Below, piece by piece: positions 35,560 to 47,215 of a stretch of DNA of 64,000 bases; the stretch's first letter is position 1, and every line of letters begins with the position of its first letter. The notes beneath the pieces are model-generated. The model saw only the letters and a list, made by a program, of their open reading frames with translations. It did no database searches and was not told the DNA's origin. The translations under genes were made by a program, and so were the position numbers. Location: positions 11,205,001 through 11,269,000 of the forward strand of contig JBBMOA010000013.1 in assembly GCA_037954235.1 (NCBI GenBank), given 5' to 3'. Origin of the DNA: Aulostomus chinensis (taxonomy: Eukaryota; Chordata; Actinopteri; Syngnathiformes; Aulostomidae).

Positions 35560-36000
35560 AAAAGTAAGTGAGTTTATTAATATGGCACATTGCAAACTCA
35601 GACATTGCAAAGTACTTCGTAAATAAAGAAGAAAGACAAAGGCAAGCAATCATGACATGATGTAAAAATAAAAACCCGTTAGCTAGAGGCTAGGTTAAAT
35701 GAGTGGCCTTGAGCAGCGAAAGTATCAACAGTGTTGTAAAGATCCACAGTTTAAGTTCCACAGTTTAGGAGCCACAACTTCAAATGCACAGTCATGGAGG
35801 GAGGAACAGCCAGCGGGCTCCGATCAGACCACTACAGAATCCTACTGCTATTATTTGGCTGCAGAAGCTCTTCAATGTAGTTGGGTGCCTGGCCATGCAA
35901 GGCTCTAACCTCGACTGCAGGAATCTTGAACTAGATTCTAAATTTGTTAGGAAGCCAATGTAAAGACATTAGCATTGGTGTGACAAATTTGGAAATCGAG
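35560..36000 (-). pseudogene. Decayed L2 retrotransposon 3' end
   Basis: On the minus strand it reads ALHGQAPNYIEELLQPNNSS, a stop, and SPLAVPPS, then a later VHLKLWLLNCG, corresponding to the L2 C-terminus. The segment AGTTTATTAATATGGCACAT on the plus strand resembles the reversed L2 3' tail. It is heavily mutated and older than the element at 27.7-32.5 kb. Confidence 0.65.
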
Positions 36001-36680
36001 GGTGGCCAGCGGGCTCCAGCCTGCCCTGTAACCACCCCACCCAGCCGCAAGCTAGTAGCATGAAGGCCTGCTTAGGGTTGGTACAGCCTCTTATACAATT
36101 ACAATGTAAGTAATCTAATTTAGGGGGTTCCAACTCTTGTTACTATGAACTAATGCAGTCAGCCTTCCATAGGGGTGGTCTCCTTCCAGGTCGGGGGCCC
36201 CAGACAATTGTCTTGTTTTGTCATGCAAAACACCTCTACTTTTATGTCACCCCTGTGCAGCGTGGCGAATATAATTTTCTGTGAGCTGGCTAGGGAATGT
36301 ATTCTGGATGGTCTGGTCAGATGTAGCCGGCTACAGTGCCTCAATCTCGTAACGACTATAGCAGAGCCAGAGTGGCTCCACATGTTGAAAATTAACCACT
36401 ACCAACTCTTTCATTGAGCCACAGAGACACCTTTGTTCACCAGAGGAATGACTGAATATCTTCCACGACTGATAAACATGTGGTGTATTAGGCTTTGAAA
36501 AGGACCTTTTAAAAGAACATTGATGGTTAACACATGACATCTGCTTGAAAGTAGATCTTCAGCAACTGTTTGCACTCAAGTAAACATTCAGGCACTTGTA
36601 GACCTAAAACCTAGAAGTCACACACACACACATAAATATAAATAAATAAATAAATATATATATATATATATATATATAAA
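36001..36680. other. Unrecognised DNA ending in TA-rich simple sequence
   Basis: No gene seen. It ends with an (AAAT)n/(TA)n tract at about 36636-36678, which directly abuts the SINE head. Confidence 0.5.
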
Positions 36681-37024
36681 CCACTGCAGTGGTTAGCACT
36701 GTTGCCTCACAGCAAGAAGGTTCCAGGTTCAAGCCCCGGTGGAGTCTGCATGTTCTCCATGTTCCTGTGTGGGTTCTCTCTGGTACTCCAGCTTCCTCCC
36801 ACAGTCCAAAGACATCAAGAGGGGACGAGGCTGATTGATACTCTAAATTGACCGTAGGTGTGACTGTGAGTGTGAATGGTTGTCTGTCTCTATGTGTTGG
36901 TCCTGAGATGGACTGGCGACCTGTCCAGGGTGAACCCCGCCTCTCTCCTGAAAGCTGCTGGGATAGGCTCCACCGCCCGCGACCCTTGACAGGACAAGAG
37001 GAAGAAAATGGATGGATGGATGGA
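36681..37024 (+). mobile_element. tRNA-derived SINE (family A)
   Basis: The head is partly overwritten by TA repeats. CCACTGCAGTGGTTAGCACT and GGTTCAAGCCCCGG remain, followed by the full body and an AAAATGGATGGATGG tail. Confidence 0.85.
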
Positions 37025-37189
37025 AGATTGTTTGCTTTATAATAAGGTGAAGTCAGGAATGCAATGCAGCAAGTATCCTCATGATTCATCTGTGGAGGAC
37101 AGAGAGGAATACAAACAGTGTGTTCAGAAAATCACAGATTTAAAAAAAAATTCCTTCAATGTATAATGGGTTAAAAAAAATTATGATTA

Positions 37190-37276
37190 GCTCCAGCCCC
37201 CCCCCCCCCCCCCCGCAACCCTCAATAGGATTAAGAAAATGGATGGATGGATGGATGGGTGTGTGTGTGTGTGTGC
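37190..37276 (+). mobile_element. SINE tail fragment plus (GT)n
   Basis: Only the 3' end of a family A or B SINE remains: GCTCCAGCCCCC with a 16-bp C run, CAACCCTCAATAGGATTAAG and AAAATGGATGGATGG. It leads into a short GT microsatellite. Confidence 0.75.
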
Positions 37277-37520
37277 GTGCGTATGTTTGTGTGTAGCAGT
37301 GCTTGCCTAGCCACAGGTGGTACTAAAACCAGTTTTCAAAGTGGGGGGGGGGTTACTCTCAGTGGGAAATTAGGTGCAGAAGCCAAAAATTTGAAACAAT
37401 GAAAAAAATTAAAGTCTGAATTCACCTCAGCAGGTCAGGAGTTGCCAGGTTCAGGTGCCAGTACATAACACTATGTCAGTGCCAGTCCTATAGTCCAGTA
37501 CTATACCACTGGTCACATGA

Positions 37521-37648
37521 ACTGGTGACCAGTCCAGGGTGAACCCCACCTCTCACCCGAAGGCTGCTGGGATAGGCTCCAGACCCCCCATGACCCTTAA
37601 CAGGATAAGTGGAAGAAAATTGATGGATGGATGGATGGATGGATGGAC
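37521..37648 (+). mobile_element. SINE 3' fragment
   Basis: It starts at ACTGGTGACCAGTCCAGGG and continues through GGGATAGGCTCCAG to GTGGAAGAAAATTGATGGAT with a (GGAT)n tail. No head is present. Confidence 0.8.
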
Positions 37649-37654
37649 GGATAG

Positions 37655-37708
37655 ATGCCTGTAATCGGGCAATTAAATCGACCAGCCGATTAATCGGTCG
37701 GGCCCTAC
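37655..37708 (-). mobile_element. Possible hAT-type transposon end
   Basis: On the minus strand it reads TAGGGCCCGACCGATTAATC and so on, with the perfect 12-bp palindrome CCGATTAATCGG. Many fish hAT-like elements begin TAGGGC. No partner end or 8-bp duplication was found. Confidence 0.3.
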
Positions 37709-37858
37709 TTTCAATTTTAAGAACTAACTGCTGAACGGTCATGACCATACTAATGTGAATATGGTTGAGAACGTCATGTGCATATTATTGTTTTCATCCT
37801 CTTTACACAAACGTTCTAACTCTCTCTTGCTTGTCTTTAAAGGTATCTTTTGTTCCAG

Positions 37859-37927
37859 GATGATTTCATCATCCACCAGCTAGCAGCGGACAAACATGTC
37901 GACTTTGGTCCTGAAGAGGTACCAGAG
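37859..37927 (+). other. Possible orphan exon (69 bp)
   Basis: A pyrimidine-rich stretch ending TTGTTCCAG is followed by a 69-bp open segment (DDFIIHQLAADKHVDFGPEE and so on) and CAGAG|GTAAAG, giving a phase-0 exon-like unit. I do not recognise the peptide and see no neighbouring exons. It may be chance or a piece of an unknown gene or transposon. Confidence 0.15.
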
Positions 37928-38529
37928 GTAAAGGGTCTGCTCTGTCACCTCCATTCTTCAATTCAATCAAAATAAACTATAAAATACACTTTCAAAATGT
38001 TTTTCTGCAACTAGAATTAAATAACCAGGTTTTATAAATGCAACAATAATCCCTTCAATTCTCAGCTACATCACACTTTATGTTCATGATGTTGCAGCCA
38101 CTTCTGTGCCACTTCTGGAAAAGAAGAGCTGGAGGTGACACTAACTGAAAAGAATCGGATAATTACAACTTTCATAAGAATGTCAAAACAACAGACGCGT
38201 CAAAAGAAGGACGTTTCCTCCAGTGTGAGAGCAGTTGAGGGAGAAACAACCCCCATGTTGGGGAGACATGAAGAAAATGTCTTTTCTCATCTTGTCCTGA
38301 AGAAAAGAAGCAATTAAAGATGTAGACGTTCAAAAAAACATACTTGCTCTCGCTACAATGTCACCTCCTCTTTCTTGTTATTATGTCATGATGGCCCTGT
38401 ATTGATTTATTGTTTCCAATCTTTATTTTATGATTAGATAAACAGAATGGATTGATTGAATTTATTTCATTGATAGGACAAATGAGAGGATTCACATTAT
38501 AATCGTCAATGTTCTCCATTAATGTTGTT

Positions 38530-38565
38530 TGTCCGCTTATCCTGTTAAGGGTCACAGTGGAGCCT
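38530..38565 (-). mobile_element. Tiny SINE tail fragment
   Basis: GTCCGCTTATCCTGTTAAGG followed by GTCACAGTGGAGCC is the reverse of the SINE tail; it runs into a short TG repeat. Confidence 0.55.
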
Positions 38566-38682
38566 GTGTGTGTGTGTGTGTGTGAGTGAGTGATGAGATG
38601 AGATAAGATGTGTCTCTAGCTTCTTTCTCTTTCAAAGGTCAGTTTTGGAGTGTGTAGAACTGCAGCTTGGTGTGAATAGAAG

Positions 38683-38742
38683 ACTGAGAGGAGATAGAAA
38701 AACAGTTTTCAGGCTTGTGGACCTGACCTACAGCCCTGGATT
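38683..38742. repeat. Dispersed ~60-bp repeat, copy 2
   Basis: Same orientation as the copy at 26524-26582 and about 80-85% alike by eye over the core. The surroundings are unrelated, so this is probably a piece of an old transposable element. Confidence 0.55.
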
Positions 38743-39150
38743 ACCCAGTGTGTGTAAAACAAATTTACCTTTTGCTATCATTTGAAGCATTCAGAAGGTG
38801 CCAATGCATTGTGTTTATCACAGCTTGCATTCAGGTTCTAATGACGTGTCTTTTTCTCTTCAGAGTTTGAGAGCATGCATTCCTGAGCTCTTTTTGATCC
38901 CAGAGACTGTCTTGTGATGTTATTTGACTTTTTTCCCTCCTCAAGTGTTCCAAAGCTGTTCACTGGTCTTATGACTGCTGACAGAATGTAAGACCATCCA
39001 TGCAAACACTTGTTGCTATTCCTTTAACTTTACAGAACCTGCATGTCGAGGCTTATTGTCGTGCTTTGCTCTGCTATTCGAAGAGAAGAGGGCTCACATG
39101 CCTCTGCTGGAGACATAATTACTAAATTAGGTTGCAATCATCTGTGGTGT
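38743..39150. other. Unrecognised DNA
   Basis: No gene or known repeat recognised. Confidence 0.4.
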
Positions 39151-39237
39151 GGAGGCATGGCTCAGAGGTAGAGTGGCCGTCTAGCAACTGAAGGGTTGCT
39201 GGTTCTATCCTCACTTCCCCCGGTGACCATGTCCAAG
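39151..39237 (+). mobile_element. Family B SINE head, tail missing
   Basis: It carries the family B head (GGCATGGCTCAGAGGTAGAG, GGTTCTATCC, CCCCCGGTGACCATGTCCAA) and stops at GTCCAAG, exactly where module X begins. It is nearly identical to the head at 39447 onward. Confidence 0.8.
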
Positions 39238-39446
39238 TTTATCAGAGAAAGTCGAAATTCACCTGAGAGCCGGACACGTACGAGTTATGCTTGACACATT
39301 ATGACAACTACTTCACTTATTTTGCATGTGATGACATTCAATTGCCTGACACTGAGACGTACAGGGAACCACTGGAGTATATTTTGATGGATGTGACATC
39401 ACTATTTGCATGAATGCTCAATATAAGGAAACATTGCTTTTGTGTG
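39238..39446. repeat. 209-bp module X, copy 2
   Basis: Same orientation and length as the segment at 13132-13340, with one mismatch noticed. Here it is inserted between two family B SINE heads. Confidence 0.9.
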
Positions 39447-39682
39447 GAGGGGCGCATGGCTCGGAGGTAGAGTGGCCGTCTAGCAACTGAAGGGTTGCTG
39501 GTTCTATCCTCACTTCCCCCGGTGACCATGTCCAAGTATCCTTGAGCAAGAAACTGAACCCTTATTGCTCCTGATGGCTCTGAAACGGACTGGTGACCCG
39601 TCCAGGGTGAACCCAACTCTTGCCCTGTGTCAGCTGGGACAGGCTCCACCCCCCGTGAAGTGGAATAGAAAATGGATGGATG
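39447..39682 (+). mobile_element. tRNA-derived SINE (family B)
   Basis: Head GGCGCATGGCTCGGAGGTAG, B-box-like GGTTCTATCC, then GAGCAAGAAACTGA, the shared tail and an AGAAAATGGATGGATG end. A few bases are missing before the final tail (CCCCGTGAAGTGGAATAG). Confidence 0.85.
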
Positions 39683-42419
39683 ATAACGGTGTGTGATTAT
39701 CATGCAAAGTAAGTTTAGCAACTATCTGCAAGATGCAGGTGAACAACAATGAAACCGCAGGGACATGAGTGAAATCTAATTGTCTGCATCATTTTCTTAC
39801 TTTTTGACCTTTGGTTGTGTTTTTTTTTTGTAACCATTAAATGCAATATTAACTAATCAGAGCTTATTTTGTATCTATTTGCTCTCCCAGCATCCCCGCC
39901 CCCACCCCCCTCTGCTGTTCTGGGGAGTATGATGATCTGCCAAATGCTTTTTCTATCACATCAACTTCAACTTGGGTGGAACCTCACCGTTACCCGAAGT
40001 TCAGGGAGCCACTAATGCAGTGACCATGGCTTATACACTCATCTGTCTTCCAACCCACAGGCTAGCTGCGTCTGCACAAACGGCCAATGAAGTCAGAAAC
40101 ACCCTGTGACACCAAACCAGCAGTCCCTGTTTGCTACGTTATGCAACAGGTTGAGATTGGCACAATTTGAGAAAGCAACAGCAGGCTTCTGTACTGGAAA
40201 GCTGCAAAAAAATAACTAGAGGTCAGACACTAAACTGGTCGGATTGAAATGGGTCAGTCATTTTTTTAGATCTGTGTCACAGGTGAACCACGCAGTGAGG
40301 AGAGGAGCAGAAAATCAGCGAGGACACAGAAAACTCAAATTTGTCTGCCATTGTCCTTGGACACAAAGTGACAGGCGAGGAGGCAGTTTCATCAGGCAAA
40401 GCTCTGAAGTGCTTGTTAAACTGCCCGAAGAACATGCAGATATAAAGACTCTTATCTTCTTGACCACCGTTTATCAGTTCTTCAGGAACATTTTCATCAC
40501 TTTAAAGATACTGTGGTAAGAGTGATGACCTTGTTAAGTAGTCCTGATATGGAATTTTTAAACCCTCTCATTAAAGGTGACAATCCTGTAAAAGTCATCG
40601 GTTTAAGAGACGCTTCCGTGCATATTTTAGGCCTCACTATCAAAGGAAAGATTATTTCAGTTTAAATTTACAAAGAAAAGAAAATAGTTGTTTGCTACTA
40701 CTGTATACTGATTTTTTTTAAGTCATATTAAACCATTAAAACAAAAATGTGTCTGCATAAAAAGGAAAAAGGCCTTTCTGAGATGCAGATGTCGCTTCAT
40801 TCAATTTAATATCATTTATCCAATCTGTTAGATTAGGCTGATTTATGAGTCCCCATGGCGAGCCAACTAGTTAAGATCCAAGAGAAAAGCAACATTGACA
40901 CGAACAAAGCAAAAAGTCAAATTGAGATGCGACATTAAAAAGAGCCCATTCTTTGCTTCTGCTGAAAATGATGTACAATTAAATTGAAAACTCACCGAAA
41001 GCATCAAGAAACCGTAAATACACCCAGTATCTCCCTCTCAGTGTTCAAAAGATTTAAGGGACACAAAACACAGTCAACCTGTAACCCTAACAGCAGGAAA
41101 ACTCTTTACTTTTTGGCTGAAAATGCAGTATTTTACTATCCAGGTTTAGGCAAAAAAAAAAAAAAAAAACATTTGATGAGTGTAAGCAACTGACCAGGGT
41201 TGAGGTTAAATTACAAGTTTAATTACAGCTGGAAATATAACAGCTGTCACCAGAAAGACGGCGAAAAATGGATATCCGGCTTCAGCTGCGACACAAACAA
41301 CAGCAAAGAACCATTTCATATGTAAAGTGAGACATTCATGGGAGGAGGGAGTGTCGGTGTAGGTAAAAAGAGAAAAAGTCAGTAATTTACTGGAAATAAC
41401 CAGACGTGCATCCTGCCTGAAATGAGCTGTTGTGATTGGGTTCTCTTTCTTCTTTTTATCCGTTTGTAACAAAACCTGTTAGCTTGACGTGGTCTGACGT
41501 AAATGCATGAGGGGTGTGCACTCCCATCATTCCTAGTTTATTAACAAGACAGTGTGTAGGCATGAGTCATCTGCATGCATATCTTCTATTTCCCTGATAG
41601 AAGAATCATATTTCCTGGACTCTGTCTGAAGTTACTGGGTAAATAATCTAAAACTTGAATTTCTCACTCAGAGACAGTTTGCCGGCGAAACAATGTGAAA
41701 TTAGAAGTTCAGTATTTCTGCATGTACCTTATAGAAATAAAACTTGCCGCATATATAACACGAACCTCTCTGAGCTGCACAGCCAAAGTGAGGTGGGTGA
41801 TAAAATTGTCTTTCACTGTACTGTCAGTTTAAAAAGACCTTTGGGAAATATCTGCTTCTCTCTTTGTAGTTCGTCACTGGATTAGCAGAGCACCTTAATA
41901 GACCCGCTGGTCCAGTCTGTGCTTCATTATGAGTGTCGCTATCCACGCTCAAAGCATAAAGTTGAAAGCATAAGCCATGTCACTCTCTTCCTTTAGACAT
42001 GATGGACTGAGAAACACCTTCCTTCAGGCTGTGGCTCAGACACATTTGCAGTAACAAGGCAAGTCTGTCGAGTTGCCAACTGAAATCAAAGATGAAGAAT
42101 ACAGTGCAAGAATGTTGAGGAATGTTGACATCAGCTCTGATATAAAAAAAAAGTTTGGTCCCATGAAAACTATCAAAGCAAATCATTCCTGCTGCATCTT
42201 CAGCAAAGCTACCAGATACAGCATTATCTAATAATATCAGTAAATGCAACATGATGGTATTGTGTCTGTTACATGTTAATAAAATATTAGATTATAACCC
42301 TTGACTTTATATTCAAACGGAAATGTTGCTATGATACGAACTCCCAAATTCAGTTTTATCTGCCCAGCACACAGAGAGGAGACAGTAGCCATTTTGTTCT
42401 AGTGTTTCTCGTATGTTGC
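39683..42419. other. Intergenic DNA, no gene recognised
   Basis: The open frame at 40244-40519 (+) and others have no recognisable domain. A poly-A run is at 41152-41169. Nothing else noted. Confidence 0.45.
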
Positions 42420-42660
42420 TCTCAAGTTGAATTCCTTTTCTCCAATTAAACATTTACAGGCCACCCAGATACAGAGCAAACTTTGTTGATGACTTTATCT
42501 GTGTAGTTTTTTGTTGGTGATTTTAACAATGGTGTTGACATCCCTCAGGACTGCAGCACTAAATAACTGGGTTGTATTCTGGATCAGCATGTGACGGAGC
42601 CTAACAACTTAGGGGCTCCCGCCAGATTCATTTATCTGTATGGGTCTGAACATTTTGAAG
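42420..42660 (+). pseudogene. Decayed L2 endonuclease fragment
   Basis: In shifting plus frames it reads IYRPPRYRANFVDDF, then FVGDFNNGVDIPQDCST, a stop, and LGCILDQHVTEP. This follows the L2 AP-endonuclease order of IYRPP, GDFN and HVTEPTH. Stops and frameshifts mark it as dead. Confidence 0.6.
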
Positions 42661-43691
42661 CTGGAGACGGCTATCTTGGTGCTTGAGAGATGCTTGACAA
42701 GAGCCAATAACAAAAAAGAAGATCTAATATAACATAATGTAATATTTAGGATTTGTTGTCAACACCTGCCGGATGCCCGCTGGAGATGGTAAGGGGACTA
42801 ACGAAGGTAACGGCAGTCTATGTGGAAAACCTAATTGAATCATTTAAAGCTGAGATATGCAAGCCATGACAACATCTGACATCAATGCCAATAATAATAA
42901 TGATAGCAACATCTGTCTATTTGCTACTGGTGACAGATTATCAAATACTCCTGTACTATTAGCTGTAGTTGCCGTCTTTTTCCACTAGCAAGAAATTTCG
43001 GTAAAATAGCATGTTGGAGCACCGCATCAGGCCCAGAAGTTCCTGTAACTTCTTAAAAACCTACTCAGTTACCAGTGATATTATTACATCTACCATAATA
43101 CCTCAGTTTCACATATGGATGGATGTTTGGTGTTGGTAATTTTGTCCCCACAAGGCCAGGGAAAGGTTGTTGTTGTTGCAAGGAAAGCAGTAGCCTGTTA
43201 GCTTTTTTGTAGTTTGTTTTTGCTGGTGCATTATTCACAGCCTATCCAACATCTGAGGCAAAAGCTCTAGGTTTTCCAAGTACGGGAGGCAAAAAGCGGC
43301 CAAAAAGTAAATAGAAGGAAGCTCTTTGTAAAGACACTGGCGATCATGGAGGTTTCTAATGAATGGGCTTCAGGTCCAGACATACATATTTGGAAACAAG
43401 GCATAAAGACACAAAAGAAATGTTTTTAACTGCCTTGCATTGGACCTGCACACTGTCAACAACCTTGTCAAAGATGTGTTCAATTGGATAAGGATAAAAG
43501 TGAAATATCTTTGTGTCATATCGGACTCAAGCTGTTAATTACACATCATGAATCCAAACTGCGGAGGTGTAATTTTACCACCAGTGGTGGCTGGTCAATA
43601 TAGGGTACTATGGTATCCTCCCTGATGGAAGGGGTGTTTTTTTATTTTTATTTTTTTTTGGGGGGGGGGGGGTGAAAACAAAACTCCTTCT
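42661..43691. other. Unrecognised DNA
   Basis: No gene seen. A T-rich run followed by a G run lies near 43638-43672. Confidence 0.4.
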
Positions 43692-43808
43692 GTGACCGTC
43701 ACCTTATCGTGGTGGAGTTTGAGTGCCCTAAGGACCCTAGGAGCTATGCTGTTGGGGCATTTTGTCCCTGGTAGGGTCACCCAAGGCAGACTGGTCCTGG
43801 CAAAGTTC
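43692..43808 (+). mobile_element. Dispersed fish repeat fragment (probable non-LTR piece)
   Basis: GTGACCGTCACCTTATCGTG and later GGACCCTAGGAGCTATGCTG and GTAGGGTCACCCAAGGC are familiar phrases of a common fish repeat that I believe is non-LTR-derived. The family name is not certain. Confidence 0.45.
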
Positions 43809-43829
43809 AAATAGCACTCACACAGCCTG

Positions 43830-44800
43830 GAGGTGTGTTTGGAGTCGTTATCCAGTTGGAAAATAAATGCTGTTCTAACTAATCACAAACTGGATTGGAT
43901 GGCATGTCGCTGCTCCTCCATGCTTCACGGTGGGAACCATGAATGTAGAGACCATCCGTTCACCTTTTCTGTATCACACAAAGACACAGTGGAAGGAACC
44001 AAAGATCTCAGATGTGGACTCATCAGACCAAAGCCCAGATTTCCACTGGTCCAATGTCCATTCCTTGTGTTTCTTGGCCCAAACAAATCTCTTCTGCTTG
44101 TTGCTTTTCCTCAGCAGTGGTTTCTTGGCAGCTGTTTGACCATCAAGGCCTGGTTGGCGCAGTCTCCTCTGAACAGTTGATGTAGAGACGTGTCTGCTAC
44201 CAGAACTCTGTGTGGCTTTTATCTGGGCTCTAATCTGAGGTGCTGTTAACTTGTGATTTCTGAGGCTGGTGACTCAGATGAACTCATGCTCAGCAGCAGA
44301 GGAGACTCTTGGTCTTCTTTCCTGGGGAGGTCCTCATGTGAGCCTGTTTTGTTGTAGCACTTGATGGTTTTTGTGACTGCACTTTGGGACACATTCAAAG
44401 TTTTTTAATTTCCCAGACTGACTGACCTTCTTAAAGTAATGATGGACTGTCTTTCTCTTTATCAGCTGATTGGTTCTGGCCATGAACTCTAACAGTTGTC
44501 AAACAGGACTGTCAGCTGGGTACCAACCTGACTTCTACACAACACAACTGACTCTCCCAACCCTGTTAAGAAGGCAAGCAATTCCACAAATGAACCCTGA
44601 CAAGGCCAACCTGAGAAGTGGAAACCATTTCAGGTGATGACATCATGAAGCTCTTTGAGAGAAGGCCAAGGGTTTGCAGCGCTGACAACAAAGCACGGGG
44701 TGGCTACTTTGAGGAATCGAAAATATAAAACATATTTACAGTTATTTAACATTTATTCTTTGCTATATAATTCCATAAATATCTATCTATATCTATAGAT
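43830..44800 (-). pseudogene. Decayed Tc1-like DNA transposon
   Basis: Tc1/mariner transposases cut and paste DNA using a DDE/D triad. On the minus strand, fragments read WTLDQWKSGLWSDEST then EIFGSFHCVFV, a TGA at 43974-43976, and YRKGERMVS, MVPTVKHGG. This is the transposase region holding the second catalytic Asp (LWSDES). Further upstream on the minus strand come the helix-turn-helix-like and LTxR regions with frameshifts. The plus-strand stretch ATGAAGCTCTTTGAGAGAAG and GGTGGCTACTTTGAGGAATC matches the outer region of common fish Tc1 copies. There is no continuous transposase frame, and the terminal repeats could not be placed. Confidence 0.8.
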
Positions 44801-46540
44801 ATATACAGTTTTAATCTATTTCCTATCATGTGTGCCCCTTGCCTTGCCTATGTAGCGCTAACAATACCATCACCTTTTAGCGTTGAACAACGCAGCTATG
44901 CACCTCTGCCACAGGGCACTAGGGGGAGCAGCCATTCCAACAGTCAGACATTGTTTACAAGTCCACTCTCAAATGAAAATCTTGAGTTTCTGTGGTGTGC
45001 TGTTAGATATCTTTGTGTTCTCTGTAAAAAATGACTCCACTATTAATTATTGGAATTAAATCATTATGGTTTATTTCCCAGATCACTACTATCCTGCAGT
45101 TTAAGTTGTGTCCTATTGGGATGGTTGTTAAAATGTCTCAGTATGGCACAGTCCCATGAAGAATATTTTTCACCAGCTGCCACTGTTGACACCCCCGGGA
45201 TGCACACAGCAGAAGGCCCGGTCTATTTCCAGCAGTGATGCTTCACCATGGATATTGTCATATGCAAGTTTGGGAGCCACTGCTCGAGCCTCGGGATGAA
45301 ACCATGTTCCATTTTACAGAATTGTGATGTTGTTCCCGCGTAATGGCTTCAGCTGGTAGATCGCTAGAGAGACAGATTGCTGCTGGTTATACACTGAGCT
45401 CCTTGAAAGAGAAACGCAGGAATTTTGAGTTTGTGAACGCATTCCACCAACATCTCAGACCGCATGAGAAATGTTGGGTTTTTTTTCATGAAGTGGTTGT
45501 TGAAGAGAAACAGATCAGAATCCCCCCTCCCCATCCCATCTTTGATGTCAGGAAACAGTAAGAAGAAACCACCTCATTCTCCTCAATGGGAAGAAGGTGG
45601 AGATGGCTTCTTTTTCCAGAGGATCCACCAGCTCTGCCACCAAGGCTGCTCTCTGTCTCTCTCTTCCAGATGATGGGATTATGAAACACACAGAAACATG
45701 GAGGACTGGGGGAATTTGGGCTGGACAACCATGTGTTCATGTGTAGCAGGCTTTTTCTCTAAGTGGGTGTGTTCTATCTGTACCGACATAGTTTGCAGGG
45801 GGCTCGTAGCCTTCTAGCCCTCTGTGACAAAAGCATGACAGTGCCAGTGAGTCTGTGTGTTTCAATCAAGAGATGTAAGAAGAGGAGTGACGATTCCTCG
45901 CAATCAAAGAGACCCATTTCAACTGAACATTAATCACAAATGAAAATGTGAGTGCATCCTGTCTCAGAAGAAACCGCAGGGGAGGGCGGATGGTTCTTTA
46001 TTGGCCAGCAGTGAAATGGCGGTGTCCTCTTTAGTTAGCCTGGATGAGACTCGAATTTCCTGCAACCAATTATTGCCCCCATCGGGATGCTGTTTAGTCT
46101 AAGGGGTGCAGAGCCAAAAATAGAACCAGTATCTAGGGGCTCCTTCTTCTCTCCATCCGTGTCTCCCACATGTCCTGCAGCAGCTTTGACGCCCCACGAC
46201 TAGACTCCTGCTTCAACCAGGCTGATCAGGTTAGGCTCCTGTTTAACCTTTTTAAACTGGCATGCACCCAGTTTCATTCAAAACTCCCTTCAGTTCCTGG
46301 TGTCACTGTTATTTGATCCTTCCTCCTACTTTCCTTTGCCTGCTGTTTTCCCATTTATACATTCTGCTGTTTTTAGCTGTTTGTCTGAGAACGATTCAAA
46401 TTATTTTATACGCTGTATGGGGACTTTGCATCTCCTGAGAGGCAGCTTTTTCTCTCAAAATTATTTAAAAAAAACCTGTCTGCGTGTTTGTGCTCAGTCT
46501 CAGGCAGTTGACTCAGATTCCTGTAGTCCAGAGGAACCCA
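44801..46540. other. Unrecognised DNA
   Basis: No gene identified. Open frames around 45343-45740 on both strands overlap and have no recognisable domain. Confidence 0.45.
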
Positions 46541-46542
46541 TT

Positions 46543-46660
46543 TTAAAATACTACCGCTGGTTTCCAAAGTACTGAATGGTTAAGACCTGGAATACATTTC
46601 TGACCTGCTATCAAATTTAAATATGAGGAGAGTATTTCGCTTTCGTCCCCCTTGAATTAG
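46543..46660 (+). pseudogene. Short L2-like C-terminal remnant
   Basis: The plus frame reads KILPLVSKVLNG, a stop, then DLEYISDLLSNL, resembling the L2 phrase VLLLVFKVLNGLAPEYISDL. Short and degraded. Confidence 0.45.
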
Positions 46661-46743
46661 GAGAAAACAAAAAACAAAACCTGAAGTGTGCTTTGCTGGT
46701 TGTTTATGTTTTAACCCAATCTCCCTGTCTTACTTGTTACTTT

Positions 46744-47123
46744 CCATCCGTCCATCGTCATCTTCTGCTTATTCCTTACAAGTAAGGGTAGCGGGGGTGC
46801 TGGAGTCTATCCCAGCATCTACATGTGAGAGGCAGGGTTCACCCTGGACAGGTCGCCAGTCCATCACAGGACCAACACATAGAGACAGACAACCATTCAC
46901 ACTCACAGTCACACCTACGGTCAATTTAGAGTATCAATCAGCCTCATCCCCTCTTGATGTCTTTGGACGGTGGGAGGAAGCTGGAGTACCAGAGAGAACC
47001 CACACAGGAACAGGGAGAACATGCAAACTCCACACAGAAAGATCCCTTGCCCGAGCCGGGACTTGAACGCAGAACCTTCATGCTGTGAGGCCACAGTGCT
47101 GACCACTCTACCACCGTGCAGCC
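46744..47123 (-). mobile_element. tRNA-derived SINE (family A) with target-site duplication
   Basis: Full-length minus copy; its tail is at the left (CCATCCGTCCATCGTC) and its head at the right (CCACCGTGCAGCC). The 13-bp TACTTGTTACTTT occurs at 46731-46743 and again at 47124-47136, a clean target-site duplication. Confidence 0.92.
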
Positions 47124-47215
47124 TACTTGTTACTTTATCTAATAAAATATGCCAAGTTTTTTTTTTTTTTTTAAGTCAGTATCTGAATATTTTTACACCA
47201 AAATGAAGATTGCTT

